Source of the DNA: Flavobacterium xanthum
GTDB lineage: Bacteria > Bacteroidota > Bacteroidia > Flavobacteriales > Flavobacteriaceae
DNA length: 64,000 nucleotides
Assembly (NCBI RefSeq): GCF_900142695.1
Contig: NZ_FRBU01000010.1
Location: 48,445 to 112,444, forward strand
Direction: 5' to 3'
Made by a program: the position numbers and the translations under genes
Shown here: positions 9,571-18,559 of the stretch, in pieces
Layout: every line of letters starts with the position of its first letter
Position numbering within the stretch: the stretch's first letter is position 1
The notes under the pieces: model-generated
Databases searched by the model: none
What the model was told of the DNA's origin: nothing
The model's input: the letters and a program-made list of their open reading frames with translations, nothing else

Positions 9571-10297
9571 TTTTGATTTTATATTGAAATGTTTGGTTCA
9601 AACTTTCCAGCAGAAAATTTGAATTGGCAAATATGGTATTTTTTAATCGTTTAGCCAAAAAATCTGTGTCCCCACCCGTTAAAATTATTATAAAATTTGA
9701 ATACCGTGTACTATATTCTGTTATGAAACCGTCAATCTCATATACTAATCCATTGACCACACCAGAATGAATAGAATTTGGAGTCGAGTTCCCTATTAGT
9801 TCTTTAGGACTTTCTAATGCCAGTAAAGGTAATTTCGCAGTGTAATTGTGTAATGACTCATACCGCAATCGCAGTCCTGGCGTGATAGCTCCGCCCAAAT
9901 AGTTATTTTGGTGATCAATAAAATCATAAGTGATGCAAGTTCCTGCATCAATAACTAGTCGGTTTTGATTGGGGAATTGAAAGACTGCTCCAGCTGCGAG
10001 AACCATTCGGTCTATTCCTAAAGTTTTGGGAGTAGTATATTTATTTTGGAAAGGAAAAGGATCTTCATTGGAAACAAAACAAATATTTAGAACCGAATCA
10101 AATGCTAAAAACGACTGCTTTTCGACATCTCCTACGGAAGAAACAACCAAATGAGCTACTTTTTGAAATTTATTTAAAATATTTTCAATGTTTTTCTCAA
10201 GCTCTATTTTGGTAAAAACAAAAATCTCTAAAAGGATAGCACCCTCAAAGACAGCTGCTTTAATTCTGGTATTTCCCACATCGACAACTAAAATCAT
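9563..10297 (-). CDS. coaX: Type III pantothenate kinase
   Basis: Phosphorylates pantothenate in the first step of coenzyme A synthesis. 244 residues with the ASKHA-fold markers of type III enzymes: DVGNTRIKAA at residues 5-14 (phosphate 1 loop), TLGIDRMVLAAGA and DAGTCITYDF. It starts at ATG 10295-10297 and overlaps the following barrel gene by 8 bp. It is first in the reverse-strand run coaX, barrel, lptC, small protein, CNNM, PpiD-like. Confidence 0.93.
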   Translation of the reverse strand: MILVVDVGNTRIKAAVFEGAILLEIFVFTKIELEKNIENILNKFQKVAHLVVSSVGDVEKQSFLAFDSVLNICFVSNEDPFPFQNKYTTPKTLGIDRMVLAAGAVFQFPNQNRLVIDAGTCITYDFIDHQNNYLGGAITPGLRLRYESLHNYTAKLPLLALESPKELIGNSTPNSIHSGVVNGLVYEIDGFITEYSTRYSNFIIILTGGDTDFLAKRLKNTIFANSNFLLESLNQTFQYKIKND

Positions 10298-10349
10298 AAT
10301 TTGGTTTTTGGTGCTGCGAAGGTACGAATTGATTTTTTTTAAAAAATGT

Positions 10350-10380
10350 TTTGGATAAACTAAAAATCATTCTATATTTG
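10350..10380 (+). promoter_or_regulatory. Consensus promoter of tRNA-Phe
   Basis: TTTG (10350-10353), then exactly 19 bases, then TATATTTG (10373-10380), a full match to the Bacteroidetes sigma-A pattern TTTG-N19-TAnnTTTG. The tRNA begins 46 bases after the -7 box. Confidence 0.75.
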
Positions 10381-10425
10381 CACCCGCAATGAGCAAGCAT
10401 TACAGCTTTCGAAAAGCAAAAATAA

Positions 10426-10498
10426 GGTACCTTAGCTCAGATGGTAGAGCAATGGACTGAAAATCCATGTGTCCCTGGTTCGATCCCTGGAGGTACCA
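10426..10498 (+). tRNA. tRNA-Phe(GAA)
   Basis: A 73-nt cloverleaf. Acceptor GGTACCT pairs fully with AGGTACC, the D stem is GCTC/GAGC, the anticodon stem is ATGGA/TCCAT with loop CTGAAAA, and anticodon GAA is at 10459-10461. The T arm CCTGG-TTCGATC-CCTGG has a U-U mismatch at its central pair (51-63). The discriminator is A, and CCA is not fully encoded (A then CAA). It has its own promoter and terminator. Confidence 0.95.
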
Positions 10499-10500
10499 CA

Positions 10501-10529
10501 AAACCCGAATAGCAATATTCGGGTTTTTT
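10501..10529 (+). terminator. Intrinsic terminator of tRNA-Phe
   Basis: An 11-bp perfect stem (10501-10511 with 10516-10526), GCAA tetraloop and a run of six T, three bases after the tRNA. Confidence 0.9.
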
Positions 10530-10696
10530 GTTTTAAAAATCTACTGTAATCATTAATTACACCTGATATAGTGGACAAAATTCAGCCGTTTTTACAGAAC
10601 CGTTAGTGGTCTAGTATTATAAGCAGACAACCACCTTTGGATTGTAATATACCTTATGAACGCTGCATTTTCTTTTTTATCTCTTGATAAAATACC

Positions 10697-11236
10697 TTAC
10701 AATTTATTAAATTGAAACTTTTGCCCTCCAACTGATGCTTCATACATGAGCCCTCCTTTTTGCATGGTAAAAACCATCACACCATCAGCATACTTTACAT
10801 TAGTTGAAGCACCGGCCGTTACAGCAACCGCCGAAGCTTGGGCAGAAAACTCGAATTGGCTACCTTTAAATCGCTCCAAATCATTTTGCCCTTCAAAAAA
10901 TATCACCTCTCGATAGGCTTGTCCCCCGGCCTGAAATCCAATGCTTACTTGCGCGAGTTTAGCCATACCTACTATTTTTCCTCGCTCATAAACCACTCCG
11001 TTGCCCGCTGCACCACCAATACCAAATCCGGCTTTACCCACATTGGGAAAAATTACATAACCGTATGCATCTTCAAACAGACCCTTCATTAACGCATCTG
11101 CTTTAACAAACTCAACCTTTGCCATCTTACTATCGGCGATGATTTTATTTTTCTTTGCTTTAGATTGCCCAAAAACGGATGCTGTACACAGCATACAAAC
11201 CATCATTACTACCCAAATACTATTTGATTTTTTCAT
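10697..11236 (-). CDS. YSC84/SYLF-type lipid-binding protein, exported
   Basis: 179 residues from the ATG at 11234-11236, with a signal peptide (MKKSNSIWVVMMVCMLCTASVFGQ). The mature part matches the SYLF/Ysc84 fold: AYGYVIFPNVGKAGFGIGGAAGNGVVYERGKIVG and VAVTAGASTNVKYADGVMVF. The Ysc84 family binds phosphoinositides or lipids in eukaryotes; bacterial members are exported and poorly understood. The frame remains open 20 codons upstream, but that stretch has no signal character. It is monocistronic, on the opposite strand to tRNA-Phe. Confidence 0.85.
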   Translation of the reverse strand: MKKSNSIWVVMMVCMLCTASVFGQSKAKKNKIIADSKMAKVEFVKADALMKGLFEDAYGYVIFPNVGKAGFGIGGAAGNGVVYERGKIVGMAKLAQVSIGFQAGGQAYREVIFFEGQNDLERFKGSQFEFSAQASAVAVTAGASTNVKYADGVMVFTMQKGGLMYEASVGGQKFQFNKL

Positions 11237-11296
11237 CTCTCTAGATTTAAATGTTATTAAAAAATTGAACCATTCTACCTTACTTTTGCTAAACAA

Positions 11297-11825
11297 GAAG
11301 CAAAATATGGCTATTCAAATATACCATATTTTTTTAAAATAAATACTAAATATATTGATTATCAATAACATAGGTAGAAAAAATAAAAGACATTCCTCCG
11401 ACTCGATTTAATCAGGAAACATTTAAATAAGTGGTATTGCCTTTAAAAAAATGGTATCGCACCAGAACGATTGAAACACTTCGTTTTTGCTTTCAATAAA
11501 ATAAACTAATGATTCTTTACTAATCACCATCATCGCTTTCCTTTACAATTAGGTTAAGAAAAACCGACTCCTTATTGTAAACTCCACCAATTCTTTTAAA
11601 AACAGCCAAAAACTACCAAATTTTTCTTTCGCAGGACCTTGATTAAAATAAAAACTACACAACGTAAAAGTTATTCAAGAGATATTTTAAAACAGGCTAC
11701 ACTATTATCAAAACCACATCATTTTTTCAATAAAAATGCGCCTTTCGTAAATATAAAACGATATAATTATATAATTCTCTTTTATATTGTTGCAAGATTA
11801 CTATATTTATGCAAAATTTATATAT
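11297..11825. other. AT-rich intergenic stretch, no gene seen
   Basis: No open frame here has recognisable coding character. An open frame at 11639-11887 on the forward strand has no family resemblance and overlaps the better-supported InsA-like gene. The last 50 bases are strongly AT-rich and probably contain that gene's promoter. Confidence 0.5.
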
Positions 11826-12245
11826 ATGGAGATTTTAAGCTGTCCAAAATGCCAAAGCAACCACATCATAAAAAGTGGTGTAATTAACAGCAAACAAAGG
11901 TACTTATGTAAAAAATGCAATTATTTTTTTACGGTTAATAAAATTGGAAAAAAGATAGATGATTACTACGTAACTAAAGCATTGCAGCTCTACTTAGAAG
12001 GTCTAAGTTTTCGGGAAATAGAGCGAATAATAGGGGTTTCACATGTAACGGTGAGCAATTGGGTAAAGTCTTACAATATCAAAAAGCCCTCTCACGCCAA
12101 CTACCATCCCACTTACAAGATTTTTAGCCACTTAGAACTAGTAGAATTTTTAAAAAACAAGGAATTACTCTCTGGCGCAGGGATGATTATTACCGAACTT
12201 GGCGATAAGTTTATGCTCATTAAATGGGAGCGATTTAAAGATTAA
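11826..12245 (+). CDS. Stand-alone IS1 InsA-like zinc-ribbon/HTH protein
   Basis: 139 residues from the ATG at 11826. A zinc ribbon (C6PKC9 and C28KKC31, with the InsA-like phrase KQRYLCKKC) is followed at about residues 58-85 by a helix-turn-helix (LYLEGLSFREIERIIGVSHV). This is the DNA-binding half of IS1-type transposases. There is no following DDE-domain frame and no terminal inverted repeat was seen. The last 40 residues (ELLSGAGMIITELGDKFMLI) are not part of InsA as I know it. It lies 101 bp upstream of the porin and transporter genes on the same strand, so a domesticated regulator is a reasonable inference. The alternative is a decayed insertion sequence. The frame is open 13 codons upstream. 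Confidence 0.7.
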   Translation: MEILSCPKCQSNHIIKSGVINSKQRYLCKKCNYFFTVNKIGKKIDDYYVTKALQLYLEGLSFREIERIIGVSHVTVSNWVKSYNIKKPSHANYHPTYKIFSHLELVEFLKNKELLSGAGMIITELGDKFMLIKWERFKD

Positions 12246-12346
12246 CTATAGTACTTTACACAAAAATATATTGAAATTTTTTTCTAGAATAAAATAACTG
12301 AATTTGGCACTTTATTAACCAACCATTTAATAACCAATTTCTATTT

Positions 12347-13726
12347 ATGAAAAAAATATTTTTTACAGCGGCAATACTACTATTGTCTCTTGAAGGATTT
12401 TCACAAGGCTCCACCGACTATGGTGCCGGACTGAAATTTAATCTGAACGAAGACGGTTCCAAATTCATGCGCGTAATTGCTTGGAACCAAATCTGGATGC
12501 GTTCCGCTCAGATGAATCCTGGAACAATGATTGGTGGAGAAGCAACATCCACTGCGACCGATATAGGCAACAGGCGCTTGCGTTTTCTAGCCTATGCACA
12601 AATATCCAAAAGATACATGATCTTGACTCATTTTGGTATTAACAACCAAACTTTCATTAACGGTGGCGCAGCAGGAACCTCAGGTACTGGTGGCTACGGT
12701 GCCGGGAAAAAACCAGGTTTATTCTTTCATGACGCATGGAATGAGTATGCAGTTGTATTGCCAGAAAAAGACAAAAAATTTAGTTTCACTCTCGGTGCTG
12801 GATTGCATTATTACATGGGATTATCTAGATTAACAATGGCTTCTACTTTAAATTTCCTAACTATTGATGCTCCTATTTTTAACTGGCCATTAATTGAAAA
12901 TTCAGATCAATTTGCCAGACAGGTAGGTCTATTTGCAAAGGGAAAATATGGAAAACTTGAATATCGCATGAGTTACAACAAACCTTATGCTACCAACTTA
13001 ACTCCTGCAAACACAACGATTGCATCGAATGCCGTAGCTGTAGATAACAGTGGTATGACGAAATGGTCTAAAGCCGGATATTTTGAATACCAGTTTTTAG
13101 ATCAAGAAGCCAATGTATTGCCTTTTAAAGTAGGTAGCTATTTAGGAACTAAAAAAGTATTCAACATTGGTGCTGGTTTTTACACGGCCCCTGATGCTAC
13201 AAAAACTTCTGTAAACAGTACTATCAACAAACATGACATCAAACTTTTCTCTGCCGATGTTTTTCTTGATATGCCTATTGGAAAAAAAGAAAACAAAATG
13301 GCCATAACAGGTTACAGTGTGCTATATGATTATGATTTTGGTCCTAATTATTTGCGTAATGTTGGGATTATGAATATTGGCTCAGTAGATCCTAATTTTA
13401 CAGGAAATAGAGCAATTGCAGGAGCTGGTAATGCACAACCTACTATTGGATCTGGAAACATATGGTATACGCAAGCAGGTGTTTTATTACCAAATAAAGA
13501 AGCGAAACCTAAAATTCGCATCCAGCCTTTTGGTGCTGTTACCTATAAAAACTTTGATGCTTTGGAACAGTCAAGCACACAGTTTGATGTAGGATCTAAC
13601 TTTTTCTTAGATGGACACCATGCCAAAATAACGGCGCAATATTCAACTAGACCCGTATACACCTCTCTAACAAATCGTTCAGGATCATTAGGAGACTTCA
13701 TAGTACAACTTCAAATCTATCTATAA
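12347..13726 (+). CDS. Outer-membrane porin
   Basis: 459 residues, with a signal peptide (MKKIFFTAAILLLSLEGFSQ) followed by amphipathic strands and many glycines. Segments such as GNRRLRFLAYAQISKRYMIL resemble the O/P-like porins of Bacteroidetes, and the protein ends in a strand FIVQLQIYL. It is 22 bp upstream of an MHS-family symporter and probably forms an outer-membrane entry route for the same solute. The substrate is inferred to be a carboxylate from the downstream acyl-CoA synthetases. Confidence 0.8.
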   Translation: MKKIFFTAAILLLSLEGFSQGSTDYGAGLKFNLNEDGSKFMRVIAWNQIWMRSAQMNPGTMIGGEATSTATDIGNRRLRFLAYAQISKRYMILTHFGINNQTFINGGAAGTSGTGGYGAGKKPGLFFHDAWNEYAVVLPEKDKKFSFTLGAGLHYYMGLSRLTMASTLNFLTIDAPIFNWPLIENSDQFARQVGLFAKGKYGKLEYRMSYNKPYATNLTPANTTIASNAVAVDNSGMTKWSKAGYFEYQFLDQEANVLPFKVGSYLGTKKVFNIGAGFYTAPDATKTSVNSTINKHDIKLFSADVFLDMPIGKKENKMAITGYSVLYDYDFGPNYLRNVGIMNIGSVDPNFTGNRAIAGAGNAQPTIGSGNIWYTQAGVLLPNKEAKPKIRIQPFGAVTYKNFDALEQSSTQFDVGSNFFLDGHHAKITAQYSTRPVYTSLTNRSGSLGDFIVQLQIYL

Positions 13727-13748
13727 TCAATTTTAAAAATAACAATAC

Positions 13749-15284
13749 ATGAAAGAAAAATCAACAAAAGGAATTTGGAAAGTTATTTCCGCGTCCTCAA
13801 TGGGAACCATGATCGAATGGTATGACTTTTACATCTTTGGAAGCTTAGCAGTTGTAATTTCAACTAAGTTTTTCCCTTCGGATAATCCAACAGCTGCTTT
13901 CTTATCAACTTTGGCAACATTTGCAGCAGGGTTCGTAGTTAGACCGTTTGGAGCCCTTTTCTTTGGAAGATTAGGAGATTTAATTGGAAGAAAATACACC
14001 TTCATGGTTACTTTGCTTTTAATGGGTGGTGCTACATTCTTAATAGGTTGTATCCCAAGTTATGAAACCATTGGATTTATGGCTCCTTTATTAGTATTAA
14101 TTCTTCGTTTGTTACAAGGTCTTGCATTGGGTGGTGAATATGGTGGAGCAGCGACTTACGTGGCCGAACATGCGCCAGTAGGACAAAGAGGATATTGGAC
14201 TTCTTGGATTCAAACTACCGCAACAGTTGGTTTGTTCATCTCTTTAATGGTAATTCTTGCCACAAGAAATATCCTAACACCGGAACAATTTGACGAATGG
14301 GGATGGAGAGTTCCATTTTGGTTATCCATCGTCATGGTTGGAGTTTCGTATTTGATTAGAAAAAACATGGATGAATCACCTGTTTTCGCCAAAGCTAAAA
14401 GCGAAGGAAAAACAAGTACAAATCCTTTGAAAGAAAGTTTTGGAAATCGATACAATATGAAATTTGTATTGTTGGCTTTATTTGGAGCTACAATGGGACA
14501 AGGTGTTGTTTGGTATACTGGTCAGTTTTATGCAATGAATTTCATGAAAACAGTAATGTCCATTGATTCCTCTCAAGTGGATACTTTATTAGGAGTTGCT
14601 TTGATTATTGGCACACCCTTTTTCGTATTTTTTGGTTGGTTGAGTGATAAGGTAGGTAGAAAATACATTATGATGGGCGGAATGTTATTGGCCATTTTAT
14701 TATACAGACCCATCTACAAACAAATGTACGAAACCACATCAGTAAAAAACAAAACTGAAATGGTGGAAAAAACGACTCTACTAGCTGAATTAAAGGAAAA
14801 CAAAAAACAGACGATGGACTCAATCTACACGACTAACAAAGAGTATGTGGATGGAACTACTTTTCAAGAAATAAAAACCGTACATTTAGAAAACGGTGTA
14901 GCAATCGTGGTGGATGGCAAAGCTAAAGTCGACACTAAAACAACGGTGAAAATTAATTCTAGTGACAATTGGGTTTTAGTATTTTTAGTGTTCATACAAG
15001 TGATCTTCGTAACTATGGTTTACGGTCCTATTGCCGCATTCTTAGTTGAAATGTTCCCAGTAAAAATCAGGTACACATCGATGTCATTGCCGTACCACGT
15101 AGGAAATGGAATCTTCGGGGGCTTACTACCTGCTATTTCAACCTATTTTGTTACCAATGCAAAAGACCTCGGCCATCCGGAATTTTATCTTGAAGGACTC
15201 TGGTATCCAATTGTTATTGCTGCAGTTAGTTTTGTAGTTGGAATGGTTTACATTAAAAATAAAGATAAAAACGCTCACGAATAA
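13749..15284 (+). CDS. MHS-family (metabolite:H+ symporter) MFS transporter
   Basis: 511 residues with MFS helices. The N-terminal SSMGTMIEWYDFYIFGS and the signature GRLGDLIGRKYTF are typical of the MHS group, which takes up carboxylates and compatible solutes such as proline/betaine or alpha-ketoglutarate. The loop GWLSDKVGRKYIMMGG marks the second half. About residues 320-405 form a hydrophilic insert with few hydrophobic stretches (KTEMVEKTTLLAELKENKKQ and following) before the helices resume; ordinary MHS proteins are about 430 residues. It lies in an operon with porin, small membrane protein, sensor and synthetases. Acetate or propionate is the likely substrate, by context. Confidence 0.85.
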   Translation: MKEKSTKGIWKVISASSMGTMIEWYDFYIFGSLAVVISTKFFPSDNPTAAFLSTLATFAAGFVVRPFGALFFGRLGDLIGRKYTFMVTLLLMGGATFLIGCIPSYETIGFMAPLLVLILRLLQGLALGGEYGGAATYVAEHAPVGQRGYWTSWIQTTATVGLFISLMVILATRNILTPEQFDEWGWRVPFWLSIVMVGVSYLIRKNMDESPVFAKAKSEGKTSTNPLKESFGNRYNMKFVLLALFGATMGQGVVWYTGQFYAMNFMKTVMSIDSSQVDTLLGVALIIGTPFFVFFGWLSDKVGRKYIMMGGMLLAILLYRPIYKQMYETTSVKNKTEMVEKTTLLAELKENKKQTMDSIYTTNKEYVDGTTFQEIKTVHLENGVAIVVDGKAKVDTKTTVKINSSDNWVLVFLVFIQVIFVTMVYGPIAAFLVEMFPVKIRYTSMSLPYHVGNGIFGGLLPAISTYFVTNAKDLGHPEFYLEGLWYPIVIAAVSFVVGMVYIKNKDKNAHE

Positions 15285-15294
15285 AAACACAGCT

Positions 15295-15522
15295 ATGAAT
15301 CAATTAAAAAGAATATTAGGACTAGTTTGGATTGCATTAGCAGCTGCCGCAGCCTATTTTTGCATCTTCACTTTTGGATTACCAAAATTGATGTCCGGAA
15401 AACAAGAAGACTTAGTTTTCGGAATAATTATACTCTTTATACTAACCCCATTAATTGTTTTAGGACTGGGAACCTTTGGGTACTTCTCCTTAATGGGAGA
15501 TTACGATGAAAAAGACAATTAA
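15295..15522 (+). CDS. Small two-helix membrane protein (DUF6814-like)
   Basis: 75 residues from the ATG at 15295: MNQLKRILGLVWIALAAAAA, a first helix, a short linker (GLPKLMSGKQED), a second helix at about 42-65 and a charged tail. It begins 11 bp after the MHS transporter, and small proteins of this type accompany MHS transporters in Bacteroidetes. It is likely an accessory subunit, by position. The DUF name is from memory and unverified. Confidence 0.7.
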   Translation: MNQLKRILGLVWIALAAAAAYFCIFTFGLPKLMSGKQEDLVFGIIILFILTPLIVLGLGTFGYFSLMGDYDEKDN

Positions 15523-15540
15523 CCAAACCATTACCACAAT

Positions 15541-15582
15541 AGACAGTCTCTGCATTAATTTGCAGAGGTTGTTTATTTTTTT
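15541..15582 (+). terminator. Intrinsic terminator after the transporter genes
   Basis: CTCTGCA (15548-15554), loop TTAATT, TGCAGAG (15561-15567). Pairing extends outward with G-U pairs to about 14 bp, followed by a T-rich run. It separates the porin/symporter unit from the sensor unit. Confidence 0.75.
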
Positions 15583-15662
15583 AAACAAAGCCTCCAATTC
15601 TAAAACAGAATTATAAAAAAAGGCGAAAGAACATTCTGCTGAAAAGCAAACCGCATCTTCTT

Positions 15663-15857
15663 ATGAAAAAGAGACATGAACAAAAGTTGGTTATTCTTTC
15701 AATGCTAATGCTATTGGCTTTGAACGTGCCTCTTTTGCTACTATTTGACAGTTCAAAACCCCTTTTCGGGTTTCCAATAATTTACATTTATATCTTCTCG
15801 GCATGGCTGTTTTCAATTGCTATCTCGTACTTAATTATAAAAAGATATTATGAATAG
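15663..15857 (+). CDS. Small two-helix membrane protein coupled to the symporter-kinase
   Basis: 64 residues with two hydrophobic segments (about 9-28 and 36-60) and a basic end (IIKRYYE). Its stop codon overlaps the start of the following symporter-kinase gene by 8 bp (15850-15857), so the two are probably translationally coupled. Sodium/solute symporters often have a small membrane partner (YjcH with ActP), and in Pseudomonas a short frame called cbrX overlaps cbrA. That comparison is by organisation, not sequence. Confidence 0.75.
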   Translation: MKKRHEQKLVILSMLMLLALNVPLLLLFDSSKPLFGFPIIYIYIFSAWLFSIAISYLIIKRYYE

Positions 15858-18555
15858 CATTGGACTTTTACTGATATTGGTGCTTTATTTGTCGATTCTT
15901 TTTTACATTGCCTATTGGTCTGAAAAAAGAAGCCACTCTAAATGGACAAATAATCCCTACGTCTATTCCTTTTCCTTAGCCGTTTATTGCACTGCTTGGA
16001 CCTATTACGGAAGTATTGGTGTGGCCGCAGAATCTGGTTTAAGTTATTTGCCTATTTACTTAGGCCCAATACTTATCGTCCCTACATGGATGGTAATTCT
16101 CAAGAGAATCATTAGAATTTCGAGAGTAAATAAAATTTCCAGCATTGCAGATTTTATTTCTTTACGATACGGAAATAGTAGATTTCTTGGAGCATTGGTG
16201 ACCATAATTTGTGTTATTGGCATATTACCATACATTTCTTTACAACTAAAATCAATTTCAGACACTTTTCACATTGTTACAAAAACACAGGCAAGTGATA
16301 ATATTTTTACTGACACTACAACCTATGTTTGTTTAACTTTAGCTTTATTTGCTTCATACTATGGCACAAAATACGTAGATGCTTCGGAAAAAAGACGCGG
16401 CATTGTTACAGCTGTTGCTATGGAATCTATCTTGAAACTCGTTTTCTTTTTAATCGTAGGTATTTATGTAACCTATTTTGTATTTGATGGATTTGATGAT
16501 ATTTATCAAAAAGCCTCTGTGCTTAAAGATTTTGACAAAAAAAATTCAATCGGTGGCATAACAAATGGCATCAACTGGTTTTTTCTTTGTATATTATCCA
16601 TGTTTGCTATTTTCTTATTGCCAAGACAATTCCATACCGCCATTGTGGAAAATAATAAAGAAACGCACATTCGAACAGCCATCTGGCTATTCCCCTTGTA
16701 CCTATTACTTTTTAACCTTTTTGTATTTCCAATAGCCTGGGGCGGGAACATACTTTTTGACGGCAAAGGCCACAATTCAGATACGTATTCACTACTAATT
16801 CCACAGTTTTTTGATAATAATGTATTGACTGTTTTGGTATTTCTAGGTGGGTTTTCAGCAGCGATTTCGATGATAATCGTGTCTTCCATTGCTCTTGCTA
16901 CCATGCTAAGCAACAATCTACTGATTCCGTATGGCTTTATTGGATCATTGGAAAACTCATCACAGAAAAAGAACAATAAACGAATTGTAAACAGCCGTAA
17001 AATAGGAATATTTTCACTTATAATTTTGGCCTACGCCATCTATCGAATATTCATTTTAGATTATTCTCTGGTTTCCATTGGTCTAGTAGCTTTTGTAGTT
17101 ATAGCACAATTGGCTCCTTCCTTTTTTGGCGCTATATTCTGGAAAAGAGGCTCTAAAAACGGTGCAATTACAGGAATGCTTCTTGGTTTTTTTATCTGCG
17201 TTTATACGCTTTTAATCCCGTATGCCATGGGGCTTACAAAATCCACGAGCCTTTTCATTCAGGAAGGACCTTGGGGAATAGCACTATTAAAACCGTTTCA
17301 GCTTTTTGGTTTGGATTATTTAGAACCCATACCACATGCTGTGTTTTGGAGTCTATTAATTAATATCTTGAGTTATGCAGCGGTATCAGTGAGTTTTAAA
17401 GGAAATTACAGAGAACGTAATTATGCCGAAATGTTTGTAGATATTGACAAATACATCACCAATCACGAAAATGCTTTTGTATGGAAAGGAACTGCTTACA
17501 TCTCGGATATACAAAAAGTATTGCAGCGTTTCTTAGGAGAAGAAAGGACTAAAAGAGCCTTGACTATTTTCAATTTAAAATACAATGTTGATAAAGACAT
17601 CACAACAGCGGATGCTCGATTTATAAAATTTGCCGAGAATTTATTGACAGGCCATATTGGCACGGCTTCCGCCAAAATATTAATATCGAGTGTTATTAAG
17701 GAAGATAAAATTAGCCTGCCGGAGGTATTGCGAATTTTAGAAGAATCACAAGAAAACCTGATCATTAATAAAAAACTGACAGACACTTCCAATGAATTAA
17801 AAAAAATATCGGAACAACTAAAAAATGCAAATTTAGAATTAGTTAACAAAGACATCCAAAAAGATGAATTTCTAGATACCGTTACGCATGAGCTTAGAAC
17901 ACCAATTACGGCCATTCGAGCGGCAAGCGAAATCCTTCATGATGACGACGATATTCCAGAAGAGTTGAGAAAACAGTTTTTACAGAATATTATTTCTGAA
18001 TCGGATCGTTTGAATCGTTTGATTGATAAAATACTGGATTTAGAGAAATTTGAAACTGGGAAGCAAAAAATTTACTTGTCTAAAAACAATATTTCAAGAA
18101 CCATAAAAAACACCTTGGATTCCGTTCAGCAATTGATCAAAAATAAAAAAATTAGTGTTGAATTCAGTAGTGCCTCCACAGAAATAAAAGCCTTTTATGA
18201 CGAAGAGCGAATCATTCAGGTCATCCATAACTTACTGTCGAATGCCATAAAATTTAGTGCCGATACCGATGGAAAAATAGTGATTTCGATTGATGAGAAT
18301 AAAAACAATATTGAAGTCAAGGTCCACAACAATGGCAAGGGAATTAAGAAAGAAGATTTCGAAGCCATTTTTGATAAATTCTATCAATCTCGCAACCAGA
18401 ACGTAAAAAAACCAATAGGAAGTGGATTGGGATTAGCCATTTGCAAACAAATTATTGAGCATCACAAAGGCAAGATCTGGGCCGAGGATAATGTAGTGGA
18501 AGGCGCCACTTTCGTATTTACTTTACCCAATTATAACACAGCAGAAAATAGTTAA
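15850..18555 (+). CDS. CbrA-like sodium/solute symporter-histidine kinase fusion
   Basis: 901 residues. Residues 1 to about 510 are a sodium:solute symporter (SSS) domain with about 13 helices. A STAC-like linker follows (about 590-640; LTGHIGTASAKILISSV and LPEVLRILEES), then a short coiled coil (KKISEQLKNANLELVNK), a HisKA H-box DTVTHELRTPITAIRAA with phospho-acceptor His680, and an HATPase domain with HNLLSNAIKF, NGKGI and GSGLGLAICK near 857-866. This is the CbrA arrangement, in which a transporter-like module senses a substrate and controls phosphotransfer. The receiver gene at 18560 follows by 4 bp. Substrate by context: short-chain carboxylate or a related nutrient. Confidence 0.92.
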   Translation: MNSIGLLLILVLYLSILFYIAYWSEKRSHSKWTNNPYVYSFSLAVYCTAWTYYGSIGVAAESGLSYLPIYLGPILIVPTWMVILKRIIRISRVNKISSIADFISLRYGNSRFLGALVTIICVIGILPYISLQLKSISDTFHIVTKTQASDNIFTDTTTYVCLTLALFASYYGTKYVDASEKRRGIVTAVAMESILKLVFFLIVGIYVTYFVFDGFDDIYQKASVLKDFDKKNSIGGITNGINWFFLCILSMFAIFLLPRQFHTAIVENNKETHIRTAIWLFPLYLLLFNLFVFPIAWGGNILFDGKGHNSDTYSLLIPQFFDNNVLTVLVFLGGFSAAISMIIVSSIALATMLSNNLLIPYGFIGSLENSSQKKNNKRIVNSRKIGIFSLIILAYAIYRIFILDYSLVSIGLVAFVVIAQLAPSFFGAIFWKRGSKNGAITGMLLGFFICVYTLLIPYAMGLTKSTSLFIQEGPWGIALLKPFQLFGLDYLEPIPHAVFWSLLINILSYAAVSVSFKGNYRERNYAEMFVDIDKYITNHENAFVWKGTAYISDIQKVLQRFLGEERTKRALTIFNLKYNVDKDITTADARFIKFAENLLTGHIGTASAKILISSVIKEDKISLPEVLRILEESQENLIINKKLTDTSNELKKISEQLKNANLELVNKDIQKDEFLDTVTHELRTPITAIRAASEILHDDDDIPEELRKQFLQNIISESDRLNRLIDKILDLEKFETGKQKIYLSKNNISRTIKNTLDSVQQLIKNKKISVEFSSASTEIKAFYDEERIIQVIHNLLSNAIKFSADTDGKIVISIDENKNNIEVKVHNNGKGIKKEDFEAIFDKFYQSRNQNVKKPIGSGLGLAICKQIIEHHKGKIWAEDNVVEGATFVFTLPNYNTAENS

Positions 18556-18559
18556 CAAG

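Noticed and set aside
11639..11887. 82-residue forward frame upstream of the InsA-like gene
   Set aside because: No family resemblance, no start context, and it overlaps the zinc-ribbon gene in another frame.
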